DNA of 37,837 nucleotides from Clostridia bacterium. Lineage in GTDB: Bacteria; Bacteroidota; Bacteroidia; Bacteroidales; 4484-276. The position numbers were made by a program, and so were the translations under genes. Positions within the stretch are counted from its first letter, which is position 1. Every line of letters begins with the position of its first letter. This document shows, in pieces, positions 15,866-23,737 of this stretch. The stretch is taken from the NCBI GenBank assembly GCA_009928785.1, contig SABY01000025.1, positions 1 through 37,837 of the forward strand, written 5' to 3'. Below the pieces are notes generated by a model. The model searched no databases, was not told the DNA's origin, and saw only the letters and a program-made list of their open reading frames with translations.

Positions 15866-18649
15866 ATGGGAAAGGACATTTTTCAGATTAAGAAACCTTT
15901 GAAGATCGGGGAGAAAAGCTATACCTATTACAGCCTCGCCGAATTGCAAAAGCAAGGCTACGATATCGACAAGTTGCCCTTTTCCATCCGGATTTTGCTG
16001 GAAAATGCACTGCGCAATTATGATGATTTTGCGGTAACGCGCGAAAACATCGAGACGCTCTTGCACTGGCAGCCGCAGGCCATCGACAAGGATATCCCGT
16101 TTAAGCCCGCCCGCGTTTTGATGCAGGATTTTACGGGAGTTCCCGCCGTGGTCGATATTGCGGCACTTCGGGCCGAGGCAGCCCGCAAAGGCAAAGACCC
16201 CACAATCATCAACCCGCTCATACCCGTTGATCTGGTGATAGACCACTCGGTGCAGGTGGATTATTTTGGTACAGAATACGCCTACCAACGCAACATCAAC
16301 GAAGAGTACAGGCGCAACCAGGAGCGCTACCAGTTTCTGAAGTGGGCGCAAAACTCGTTTGATAATTTTAGCGTGGTACCGCCGGGAATGGGAATTTGCC
16401 ATCAGGTAAACCTCGAATATCTTTCAAAAGGCGTTATCGAACGAAACGGGGAAGTTTTTCCGGATACGCTGGTTGGAACCGACAGCCATACCCCAATGGT
16501 CAATGGCATTGGCGTGGTGGCCTGGGGTGTGGGCGGTATCGAAGCGGAAGCAGCCATTTTGGGGCAGCCGCTTTATTTTATAATGCCCGAAGTGATCGGG
16601 CTGAAGCTTACCGGCAAACTTCCACTGGGTTCCACGGCTACCGATTTGGTTCTCACCATTGCCAATATGCTCCGCAAGCTCGGTGTGGTAGGAAAGTTTG
16701 TAGAGGTTTTTGGTGCGGGGCTTAACCACCTTTCTGTTCCCGACCGTGCCACCATCGGCAATATGTCGCCCGAATTTGGAAGCACCATCACCTATTTTCC
16801 CATCGATGATAAAACGATGGAGTACATGCGCAAAAGCAATCGTTCCGATGAGCAGATTGCGCTGGTGGAAAGCTATTGCAAAGCCAACATGCTGTGGCGC
16901 GAACACGAAGATAAAATCGCCTACTCAGATGTTTTGGAGTTGGATATGGCTACCGTCGAACCCACCGTTGCCGGCCCCAAACGGCCACAGGATAAAATAC
17001 TTCTGAAGGAGTTCAAAAGTAAATTCATTGAGCTGCTCGACAAATCCTTCGATCGGAAATACATCGCCCAGGAAGATCGTGAAATCCAAAAATCTATCAC
17101 CCGTTTTGATGGCGAAGGCGGCGATTTATTAGTGCCCAAATCTAACAAAAAGGATATGCCCACCGAAGTTGAAACAAAGGACAGCAACGGACTAAAAACT
17201 GTATGGATTACCAGAGGGCAGCAGAAGTTTATGCTGTCGGATGGTGCTGTGGCCATCGCAGCCATCACCTCCTGCACCAATACTTCCAATCCTTTTGTGA
17301 TGATAGGCGCCGGATTGGTGGCGCGAAAAGCCAGAGAGCACGGTATCGACGTAAAGCCCTGGGTTAAAACCTCGCTTGCTCCCGGCTCTAAGGTGGTGAC
17401 CGATTATCTCGAAAAGGCCGACCTGATGAAAGACCTCGAAGCGTTGCAATTTCATCTGGTGGGTTATGGCTGCACCTCGTGCATCGGGAACTCCGGCCCT
17501 CTGACGCCTGACATTGCCAAAGCTGTTGAAGCAAATAACCTGATCGTTACCTCTGTACTTTCCGGAAACAGAAACTTTGAGGCAAGGATTCATCCACAGG
17601 TAAAAATGAATTTTTTGATGTCGCCAATGCTGGTGGTGGCTTATGCCATTGCCGGTCGGGTGGATATCGATTTGACCAACGAACCGATAAGCTTCGACTC
17701 CAATCGGGAGCCGGTATTTTTGAAAGATATTTGGCCCTCTGACGATGAGATCAACGAAATCCTGAGCCAGGTGTTGTCGCCTGGCGATTTTGCAAAAAAC
17801 TACGGTGAGATTTTCAAAGGCAACGAAATCTGGAGAAACCTGGAAGTGCCGACAGGGATGCTTTATGATTGGGACGAAACTTCGACCTACATCAATGAAA
17901 TTCCATTCTTCCACGATATCTCTGAAAATCCCAGGCCGCTGCAAGACATCGAAAATGCCCGTGCCTTACTGGTTTTAGGCGACAGCATTACCACCGATCA
18001 CATTTCACCTGCCGGCGCCTTTGCCGAAGATTCCGCCGCCGGAAAATACTTGTTGGCAAAGGGTGTGGAGAAAAAGAATTTTAATTCGTACGGATCGCGC
18101 AGAGGCAATGATGAAGTGATGGTACGTGGTACGTTTGCCAATGTGCGCATCAAAAATAAGCTGGCTGAAAAAGAAGGTGGCTACACGCGCCATCTGCCTT
18201 CCGGCGAAGAAATGTTGGTATATGATGCTTCGCTCAAATACAAGGAGCAGCAAACGCCGCTGGTAGTTTTGGCCGGGAAGGAATATGGCAGCGGCTCTTC
18301 GCGCGACTGGGCAGCAAAAGGAACATTTCTGCTTGGAATAAAATGCGTGCTGGCCGAAAGCTACGAACGCATCCACCGCAGCAATCTGGTAGGTTTGGGT
18401 GTGCTGCCGCTTGAGTATAAAAATGGAGAAACCGCAAAAAGCCTCGGAATTACAGGCGAAGAAGTTTTTACAATTACCGGCATTGCCAACGATCTCAAAC
18501 CGCACAAAGTGGTGCAGGTTACGGCCAAAAGCGACAAAGATAACGAGATTAAATTCCAGGCCATTGCCCGCCTCGACTCCAACATCGAAATTGAATACTA
18601 CCGCAACGGCGGGATTTTGCAATACGTATTACGTCAGTTTTTAACCTGA
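15866..18649 (+). CDS. acnA: Aconitate hydratase A
   Basis: The enzyme interconverts citrate and isocitrate in the TCA cycle using a [4Fe-4S] cluster that is easily damaged by NO and superoxide. The 927-residue protein has the IRP/AcnA layout: DTLVGTDSHTPMVNGIGV (about 202-219), SCTNTSNP with a ligand Cys near 469, GCTSCIGNSGP with ligand Cys near 535 and 538, and the swivel-domain GSGSSRDWAAKGT (about 811-823). It starts 27 nt after the reductase gene, with no promoter between, so it appears to be the last gene of the Rrf2-Ric operon. Placement beside a cluster-repair protein fits a role as a repair client or resupplied target. Confidence 0.95.
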   Translation: MGKDIFQIKKPLKIGEKSYTYYSLAELQKQGYDIDKLPFSIRILLENALRNYDDFAVTRENIETLLHWQPQAIDKDIPFKPARVLMQDFTGVPAVVDIAALRAEAARKGKDPTIINPLIPVDLVIDHSVQVDYFGTEYAYQRNINEEYRRNQERYQFLKWAQNSFDNFSVVPPGMGICHQVNLEYLSKGVIERNGEVFPDTLVGTDSHTPMVNGIGVVAWGVGGIEAEAAILGQPLYFIMPEVIGLKLTGKLPLGSTATDLVLTIANMLRKLGVVGKFVEVFGAGLNHLSVPDRATIGNMSPEFGSTITYFPIDDKTMEYMRKSNRSDEQIALVESYCKANMLWREHEDKIAYSDVLELDMATVEPTVAGPKRPQDKILLKEFKSKFIELLDKSFDRKYIAQEDREIQKSITRFDGEGGDLLVPKSNKKDMPTEVETKDSNGLKTVWITRGQQKFMLSDGAVAIAAITSCTNTSNPFVMIGAGLVARKAREHGIDVKPWVKTSLAPGSKVVTDYLEKADLMKDLEALQFHLVGYGCTSCIGNSGPLTPDIAKAVEANNLIVTSVLSGNRNFEARIHPQVKMNFLMSPMLVVAYAIAGRVDIDLTNEPISFDSNREPVFLKDIWPSDDEINEILSQVLSPGDFAKNYGEIFKGNEIWRNLEVPTGMLYDWDETSTYINEIPFFHDISENPRPLQDIENARALLVLGDSITTDHISPAGAFAEDSAAGKYLLAKGVEKKNFNSYGSRRGNDEVMVRGTFANVRIKNKLAEKEGGYTRHLPSGEEMLVYDASLKYKEQQTPLVVLAGKEYGSGSSRDWAAKGTFLLGIKCVLAESYERIHRSNLVGLGVLPLEYKNGETAKSLGITGEEVFTITGIANDLKPHKVVQVTAKSDKDNEIKFQAIARLDSNIEIEYYRNGGILQYVLRQFLT

Positions 18650-18679
18650 ATAATTCATCACTTGTAGTAATAGAACGCT

Positions 18680-18813
18680 GATCCGTCAGTTGCCGGACAG
18701 GTGATACAGATACAACGGACCTGCACTACCTGCCCCGCCTTATGCGGGGGATTTTTGTCTTTATCTGTGTAAATCAGCAAAATCCGCGTTACCTGTCCGG
18801 CTACTGACGGATC
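18680..18813. repeat. Inverted-repeat element enclosing a terminator
   Basis: Arms 18680-18702 and 18791-18813 (GATCCGTCAG...GGACAGGT and its complement) pair over 23 bp with a single mismatch. The 88-nt interior holds the terminator and AT-rich words. The arms also carry short GC-rich hairpin words CCGTCAGTTGCCGG. It resembles a non-coding dispersed element. Confidence 0.75.
18731..18757 (+). terminator. Intrinsic terminator after aconitase
   Basis: The stem CCCCGC / GCGGGG with loop CTTAT is followed by GGATTTTT. It closes the six-gene operon about 85 nt after its last stop. Confidence 0.75.
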
Positions 18814-18900
18814 CGTGTAGTATTAAAATTTGTGAATAAAGCACGTTAAATAAGAAATGATTTCATCTTTCAATTAATAACCATTAAAAATTAAACTATT

Positions 18901-19329
18901 ATGTCAACATCAAATGCACACGCACAATGGAAAGGAACGATCAAAGAGGGTCGTGGAACAATGAGTTTTACCGGCTTTGAAGGCGCCTACACTTTCGGCT
19001 CCCGATTTGAAGACGGCAAGGGCACCAACCCCGAAGAACTCGTGGGCGCAGCACATGCCGGATGCTATTCTATGTATCTCTCGTTGCTGCTCACCGAAGA
19101 AGGATTGAACCCTGAGAGCATCGAAACCAAAGCACAGGTGACCATCGGCAAAGACGATTCCGGACCACACATTACCGAAATCAAGCTGGATTGCAAAGTA
19201 AAATGCCAGGGACTGGATGAAAGCAAACTGAAAAAGCTGGCAGAGATTACCAAAGAAAAATGCCCCGTTTCGCGCTTGTACGCAGGCGGAACGGCTAAGA
19301 TTTCGGCGGAGGCGCATCTGGTTAAATAG
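18901..19329 (+). CDS. OsmC family peroxiredoxin-like protein
   Basis: OsmC proteins reduce organic hydroperoxides with two conserved cysteines, usually using lipoyl- or thiol-based reductants. The 142-residue protein has HAGCYSMYL (Cys55) and EKCPVSRLY (Cys121), NPEELVGAAHAGC with the catalytic-site Glu, and an upstream GSRF arginine. This is the OsmC rather than the Ohr spacing style, but the subgroup is not certain. It has a clear terminator immediately downstream, so it is probably its own transcription unit. No strong promoter motif was seen. Confidence 0.93.
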   Translation: MSTSNAHAQWKGTIKEGRGTMSFTGFEGAYTFGSRFEDGKGTNPEELVGAAHAGCYSMYLSLLLTEEGLNPESIETKAQVTIGKDDSGPHITEIKLDCKVKCQGLDESKLKKLAEITKEKCPVSRLYAGGTAKISAEAHLVK

Positions 19330-19354
19330 CCCAGCACGCTGCAAATAATGAACT

Positions 19355-19398
19355 AGAGAATCAGGTTTCGGGCAGTTGCACGGCCTGATTCTCTTTTT
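19355..19398 (+). terminator. Intrinsic terminator after the OsmC gene
   Basis: AGAGAATCAGG (19355-19365) and CCTGATTCTCT (19384-19394) pair perfectly over 11 bp and are followed by TTTT. Confidence 0.85.
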
Positions 19399-19423
19399 GA
19401 ACCTATCATTAAAACCCAATACC

Positions 19424-19750
19424 ATGAAAAGCGAAGATTTGTATCCAAAAGCAACCAAAGAACTCGCCGACAAACGGTCGGCATTGGCTCCTGAAATAAT
19501 GGAAGCCTGGGCGACATTCAGCAAAACGGTTTTCAAAGAGGGAGCCTTGCCCGAAAAAACAAAACAACTGATTGCCGTTGCTGTGGCACATGTTACGCAA
19601 TGTCCTTACTGCATCCGCTCGCACACCAAAACTGCATTGCGCAAAGGTGCCAGCCGCGAAGAAATTATGGAAGCAATTTGGGTGGCTGCCGAAATGCGTT
19701 CGGGTGCTGCTACTGCTCATTCGGCAATTGCTCTGGATGAAATGGAGTGA
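19424..19750 (+). CDS. AhpD-like carboxymuconolactone decarboxylase family protein (108 aa)
   Basis: This single-domain protein has the CxxC-x3-H active site QCPYCIRSHT (Cys60, Cys63, His67), the standard AhpD/CMD redox centre. The frame is open from 19376, but that part overlaps the terminator, so ATG 19424 is chosen. The stop overlaps the DUF488 start (TGATG), implying co-translation. No AhpC lies nearby, so the electron acceptor is unknown. Confidence 0.92.
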   Translation: MKSEDLYPKATKELADKRSALAPEIMEAWATFSKTVFKEGALPEKTKQLIAVAVAHVTQCPYCIRSHTKTALRKGASREEIMEAIWVAAEMRSGAATAHSAIALDEME

Positions 19751-20307
19751 TGATGCAGGAAAAGCAGCAACATAGGAATATTTGGACCATCGGACATTCC
19801 ACCCGAAGCCTGGAAGAGTTTATCGAGATGCTCAAATCCTTTCAGATTGAAGTGGTGGCCGATGTAAGAAGTTTTCCAGGCTCGCGACGATACCCGCATT
19901 TTAACAAAGAAGCGCTTGAAGTTTCTTTACCACAAGCTGGCTTTCGTTATATCCACATCAAAAATCTTGGTGGCCGAAGGAAAGTTCTTCTCGACTCTAA
20001 AAATACTTCCTGGCGGCATCCGGCTTTTCGCGGCTATGCCGATTATATGGAAACGGACGCTTTCCGGGAAGGTATCCGGGAACTGGAGCAAATAGCTCTG
20101 GCGAAACGCACCGCTTACATCTGCTCCGAGGCGGTTTGGTGGCGCTGCCACCGCTCTATGATTTCCGATTTCCTGAAAGCGGCAGGCTGGAACGTGATGC
20201 ACATTATGGGCATGGGCAAAGCCGAAGAACACCCCTACACGCAGCCGGCAAGAATAGCCGATGGTAAATTGAGTTACCACCCTGATGGAGGTAACGACGA
20301 TACTTAA
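19750..20307 (+). CDS. DUF488 family protein (longer type)
   Basis: The 185-residue protein shows the DUF488 signature IGHSTRSLEEF (about 14-24), DVRSFPGSRRYPHFN (about 38-52), KNLGGRRK and the late CSEAVWWRCHRSM segment with two cysteines. The family is widespread but its function is unknown. Two ATG codons (19750, 19753) are possible; 19750 overlaps the upstream stop. Its coupling to an AhpD-like gene suggests a redox-stress role, which is inference from context. Confidence 0.9.
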   Translation: MMQEKQQHRNIWTIGHSTRSLEEFIEMLKSFQIEVVADVRSFPGSRRYPHFNKEALEVSLPQAGFRYIHIKNLGGRRKVLLDSKNTSWRHPAFRGYADYMETDAFREGIRELEQIALAKRTAYICSEAVWWRCHRSMISDFLKAAGWNVMHIMGMGKAEEHPYTQPARIADGKLSYHPDGGNDDT

Positions 20308-20462
20308 CCACCGCCAATATTAAAAACAACAAATTATGCATGGCTTAAAAACGATGACATCCGAGTTTTCCGTAAGCAAAGCTGATGGTTGAAAAAGGTG
20401 ATGCAAATAATTAAAAACCTGCCATGATTAAAAACGGCAAATAATTTATAAAAAACCACACA

Positions 20463-20915
20463 ATGGAACCACGGATTAAATATTCAGAAAAAGCTCCCGA
20501 TGCCATCAAAGGCATGCTCGATCTCGAAAAATATGTGCACGGTTCGGGGCTTGAACGCACGCTTTACGAATTGGTAAAAACCAGGGCATCGCAAATTAAT
20601 GGCTGCGCCTACTGCCTTGACATGCACACCAAAGATGCACGCAAGGCAGGCGAAACCGAACAACGTCTGTACGCGCTGAGTGCCTGGCGCGAAGCACCTT
20701 TTTATACAGATCGCGAGCGGGCGGCGTTGGCCTGGACAGAAGCACTCACACTGATTTCGGAAAACGATGTGGCCGATGCACTTTACGAAGCTACCCGAAA
20801 GTATTTCGACGAGAAAGAAATTATTGCACTCACCATGGCCATTATCGCCATCAACGGATGGAACAGGCTGGCTATTGGTTTTCGCACGGTGCCCGGGAGC
20901 TACCATCCTTTATGA
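20463..20915 (+). CDS. AhpD-like carboxymuconolactone decarboxylase family protein (150 aa)
   Basis: The 150-residue protein has INGCAYCLDMHT with Cys48, Cys51 and His55, and a second half (REAPFYTDRERAALAWTEALT) typical of the larger AhpD-type family found near DoxX and regulators. It is distinct from the 108- and 221-residue members in this window. Its stop overlaps the DoxX start (ATGA). The 155 nt before it hold no recognised promoter and two tiny frames I do not call. Confidence 0.93.
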   Translation: MEPRIKYSEKAPDAIKGMLDLEKYVHGSGLERTLYELVKTRASQINGCAYCLDMHTKDARKAGETEQRLYALSAWREAPFYTDRERAALAWTEALTLISENDVADALYEATRKYFDEKEIIALTMAIIAINGWNRLAIGFRTVPGSYHPL

Positions 20916-21337
20916 AGTTAATGATGATGTACGAAAAAATAATAAAGCTGTTTTTGAGAATAGCACTTGCCTCCGGATTTTTATCGGCCGTTGCTGACAG
21001 ATTTGGGGTGTGGCCCAAGGAATTTTCCACCTGGGGGAATTGGGACGCTTTTGTGGTTTACACTCAATCTTTGAATCCATGGTTCCCGGAAACTTTAATA
21101 CCTTCAATAGCAATCATTGCCACCGCTGCCGAAATTGTTTTTGCAGTTTGCCTGATCATAGGATTTAAAACGAAATTGTTTGCACAATTAAGCGGATTGC
21201 TTTTGTTGATATTCGCTTTGTCGATGACTTTTTCGACTGGTGTAAAAAGCGCGCTCGACTTTTCCGTTTTTACCGCTTCGGCAGCAGCTTTCGCGTTAAG
21301 CCTCATAAAAGTGAAATTTTTAGAATTGAATAAATAG
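20912..21337 (+). CDS. DoxX-like membrane protein
   Basis: The 141-residue protein has four membrane helices with an early ASGFLSAVADRFG and a WPVF-type helix pattern common to DoxX/DoxD relatives. The frame extends upstream to 20858, but ATG 20912 overlaps the AhpD stop in the usual ATGA manner. DoxX proteins are linked to quinone or thiol redox chemistry in membranes; the exact activity here is unknown. It follows directly on an AhpD-like gene, a frequent pairing. Confidence 0.82.
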   Translation: MKLMMMYEKIIKLFLRIALASGFLSAVADRFGVWPKEFSTWGNWDAFVVYTQSLNPWFPETLIPSIAIIATAAEIVFAVCLIIGFKTKLFAQLSGLLLLIFALSMTFSTGVKSALDFSVFTASAAAFALSLIKVKFLELNK

Positions 21338-21364
21338 AATGTTTCATCTAAAAAAACCAAATCC

Positions 21365-21748
21365 ATGAAACAGATAAAATTAAAACGGATTTACGACGAT
21401 CCTTCCGGTAATGATGGCTATCGGGTTTTGGTTGACAGACTTTGGCCCCGTGGTGTTTCCAAAGAAGATGCAAAGCTCGACGAATGGGACAAAGAATTAG
21501 CTCCTTCAACAGAACTTAGAAAATGGTTCGACCACAAAGAGGAACGGTTTAAAGAATTTTCGAAACGCTACCGCGAAGAGCTGAAAGATAAAAAAGAAAC
21601 CCTGGACAAACTGCGCGAAAAGGCAAACAATAAAACGCTTTGCCTTTTGTACGCGGCCAAAGACGCCGAACTGAATCAGGCGGTGGTTTTGAAAGATGTG
21701 CTTGCTGAAAGCTCAAAGCGTTTTCGGTTTGTTAATTGCATAAAATAA
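21365..21748 (+). CDS. DUF488 family protein (YeaO-like, short type)
   Basis: The 127-residue protein has the YeaO-type signature KRIYDDPSGNDGYRVLVDRL, then WPRGVSKEDAKLDEWDKELAPS and RKWFDHKEERFKEF. The family function is unknown. It differs from the longer DUF488 protein at 19750, so two branches of one family sit in one cluster. It is 27 nt after the DoxX-like gene and 6 nt before the NDH-2-like gene, consistent with one operon. Confidence 0.93.
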   Translation: MKQIKLKRIYDDPSGNDGYRVLVDRLWPRGVSKEDAKLDEWDKELAPSTELRKWFDHKEERFKEFSKRYREELKDKKETLDKLREKANNKTLCLLYAAKDAELNQAVVLKDVLAESSKRFRFVNCIK

Positions 21749-21754
21749 TCGAAC

Positions 21755-23050
21755 ATGACACAGCAGGATAGAAAGAAAAGAGTAATAATCGTAGGCGGCG
21801 GTTTTGCAGGAATTCCGCTTGCAAAGCGGCTCGACAAAAATTTGTTTGAGGTGCTGTTGATCGACAAAATCAATCATCATCAGTTTCAGCCGTTGTTTTA
21901 TCAGGTGGCCACTTCACAAATCGAACCGGCTAATATTTCTTTTCCCCTGCGCTTTGTTTTCAAAAGCAAAAGCAAGGTGCTGATCAGGCTGGCAGAGGTA
22001 ACACGGGTTTTCCCCGAAATAAATAAAATAAGTACAACCATTGGCGATTTTGATTACGATTACCTGGTGATTGGCACAGGCTGCAAAACCAATTTTTTCG
22101 GTAATAATAAAATCTGTAGTCACTCGCTTACTTTAAAAAGTACTTACGATGCCATCAAAATCCGCAATCACATTTTGCAAACATTCGAAAATATTGCTTC
22201 AGCCCAAGAGGAGAACAAGGAAGCATTGCGAAATCTTGTAATCGTTGGCGCCGGGCCTACCGGCGTGGAGCTGGCGGGCGCCTTTGCCGAAATCAGAAAT
22301 AATATCCTGCCAAAGGATTATCCCCGCATCGACTTTTCAAAATTCAATATCACGCTGGTGGAAGGTACCAAACACACCCTGAGCAATATGAGCGATAAGG
22401 CACGCAGTGCTTCACGCAAATACCTTCAGGATATGGGCGTAAGGCTGCTTACCGAAACTATTGTAACTGATTATGATGGCAATACCCTTACCCTGAACAA
22501 TGGTAACAAAATAATTACAAAAACGGTAATATGGGCCGCCGGAGTAATAGCCAATAAAATAGAAGGCATGCCCGAAAACAGCATCACACACGGAAATCGT
22601 CTTATCGTAAACAGAATAAATCAGGTGGCGGGAAGTGAAAATATTTTTGCCATCGGCGACATAGCCTACATGGAAACACCTAAATATCCAAAGGGGCACC
22701 CACAGGTAGCCAATGTGGCAATTAATCAGGGTAAGAATTTGGCCAGAAATTTTAAAAGAATACTCCAGGGAGAGAAAGCAGCAGCGTACGAATACAAAGA
22801 CCGTGGCTCTATGGCAACAATCGGGCGCAACAAAGCCGTAGTCGATTTACCCTTTACCAGCTTCAAAGGCTACTTTGCCTGGTTGATCTGGATGTTTTTG
22901 CATCTGATGCTCATCCTTAATGTGCGCAACAAAATAATCATCTTTATCGATTGGGCGTGGGTGTATGTTACCAAAAACTCATCGCTTCGACTGATCCTCA
23001 CACAAGCCGATGAACCGTGTTCGGCTGAAAAGAAAGAATCGGAAAGATAA
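21755..23050 (+). CDS. Type II NADH dehydrogenase-like FAD oxidoreductase
   Basis: The 431-residue protein has two dinucleotide-binding motifs, GGGFAG (14-19) and VGAGPTGVELAG (about 165-176), the NDH-2-type quinone-site segment HHQFQPLFYQVATSQIEP (about 39-56), and a hydrophobic C-terminal helix (YFAWLIWMFLHLMLIL) that would tether it to the membrane. NDH-2 enzymes pass electrons from NADH to menaquinone without pumping protons. It follows the DUF488 gene by 6 nt and is probably co-transcribed with it. Sulfide:quinone reductase was considered but the motif set fits NDH-2 better. Confidence 0.9.
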   Translation: MTQQDRKKRVIIVGGGFAGIPLAKRLDKNLFEVLLIDKINHHQFQPLFYQVATSQIEPANISFPLRFVFKSKSKVLIRLAEVTRVFPEINKISTTIGDFDYDYLVIGTGCKTNFFGNNKICSHSLTLKSTYDAIKIRNHILQTFENIASAQEENKEALRNLVIVGAGPTGVELAGAFAEIRNNILPKDYPRIDFSKFNITLVEGTKHTLSNMSDKARSASRKYLQDMGVRLLTETIVTDYDGNTLTLNNGNKIITKTVIWAAGVIANKIEGMPENSITHGNRLIVNRINQVAGSENIFAIGDIAYMETPKYPKGHPQVANVAINQGKNLARNFKRILQGEKAAAYEYKDRGSMATIGRNKAVVDLPFTSFKGYFAWLIWMFLHLMLILNVRNKIIIFIDWAWVYVTKNSSLRLILTQADEPCSAEKKESER

Positions 23051-23184
23051 TCGCGGCTTTTTATCCACAAGCGGGGCAATCTAACTACAACTGCAAGCTC
23101 CTGTGCAATAGTTATGTTGCTGATAATGAATGGTGGCATTTGTTTTGAATGAGTGTTTTTTTATTTACAAAAACATAAAAAACA

Positions 23185-23670
23185 ATGGCAACAATAACAA
23201 TTACAAAAGCACTCACCGACCACCACGACGAAATGCGCAAACTGGTAAAAGAGATTAAAAAAGATGCAGGTAAATTTATCTTTCTCAAAAAGCACCTCGA
23301 CATTCATCATGAACTCGAAGAGGATTTGCTGCTAAGCAGATTGCACACCAAAAAAGACATCAGAGACGAATCGCTCGAATCGCAGGAGGAACATGTAATC
23401 CTCAACCAGGCATTGCTTGGCCTGAATGATTTCCCAAAAGACAACGAACGCTGGATGGTTAAATTCAAGGTGTTTGAAGAAATTCTCGACCATCACCTCA
23501 AAGAAGAAGAAGACGAGTTGTTTCCCGATGCCGAAAAGGTTTTGGATAAGAAAGAACTTGCCGAACTGGGTGCCCGTTTTGTCGAACTCAAAAAACAGCG
23601 CCTTTCGGCTGATCTGGAAACAAAACCTGCCAAAGAACTCGAAAAGCCCAAAGCTGCCAAAAGTAAGTGA
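23185..23670 (+). CDS. Hemerythrin domain protein with Lys-rich tail
   Basis: The 161-residue protein has hemerythrin-type metal ligands: DHHDEM (His13/14), HHELEED (His41/42, Glu45/46), EEHVILN (His70) and DHHLKEEEDELF (His103/104, Glu107-109). It probably binds two irons and O2, NO or iron. After residue about 145 a Lys/Pro/Ala tail follows (KPAKELEKPKAAKSK), which may bind nucleic acid or merely be disordered. It lies between the NDH-2-like gene (134 nt) and catalase (67 nt). Confidence 0.9.
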   Translation: MATITITKALTDHHDEMRKLVKEIKKDAGKFIFLKKHLDIHHELEEDLLLSRLHTKKDIRDESLESQEEHVILNQALLGLNDFPKDNERWMVKFKVFEEILDHHLKEEEDELFPDAEKVLDKKELAELGARFVELKKQRLSADLETKPAKELEKPKAAKSK

Positions 23671-23737
23671 TGCTTCCTATCGAAATTAAAACACTTTTTA
23701 AAACATCTCAATACAACTAACTAAAATACATCGTGCT

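Noticed and set aside
15695..16402. Minus-strand frame of 235 codons
   Set aside because: It is antisense to the reductase and aconitase genes, both certain; this is a shadow frame.
20337..20429. Two very short frames before the 150-residue AhpD-like gene
   Set aside because: Seventeen and eight codons without recognisable products.
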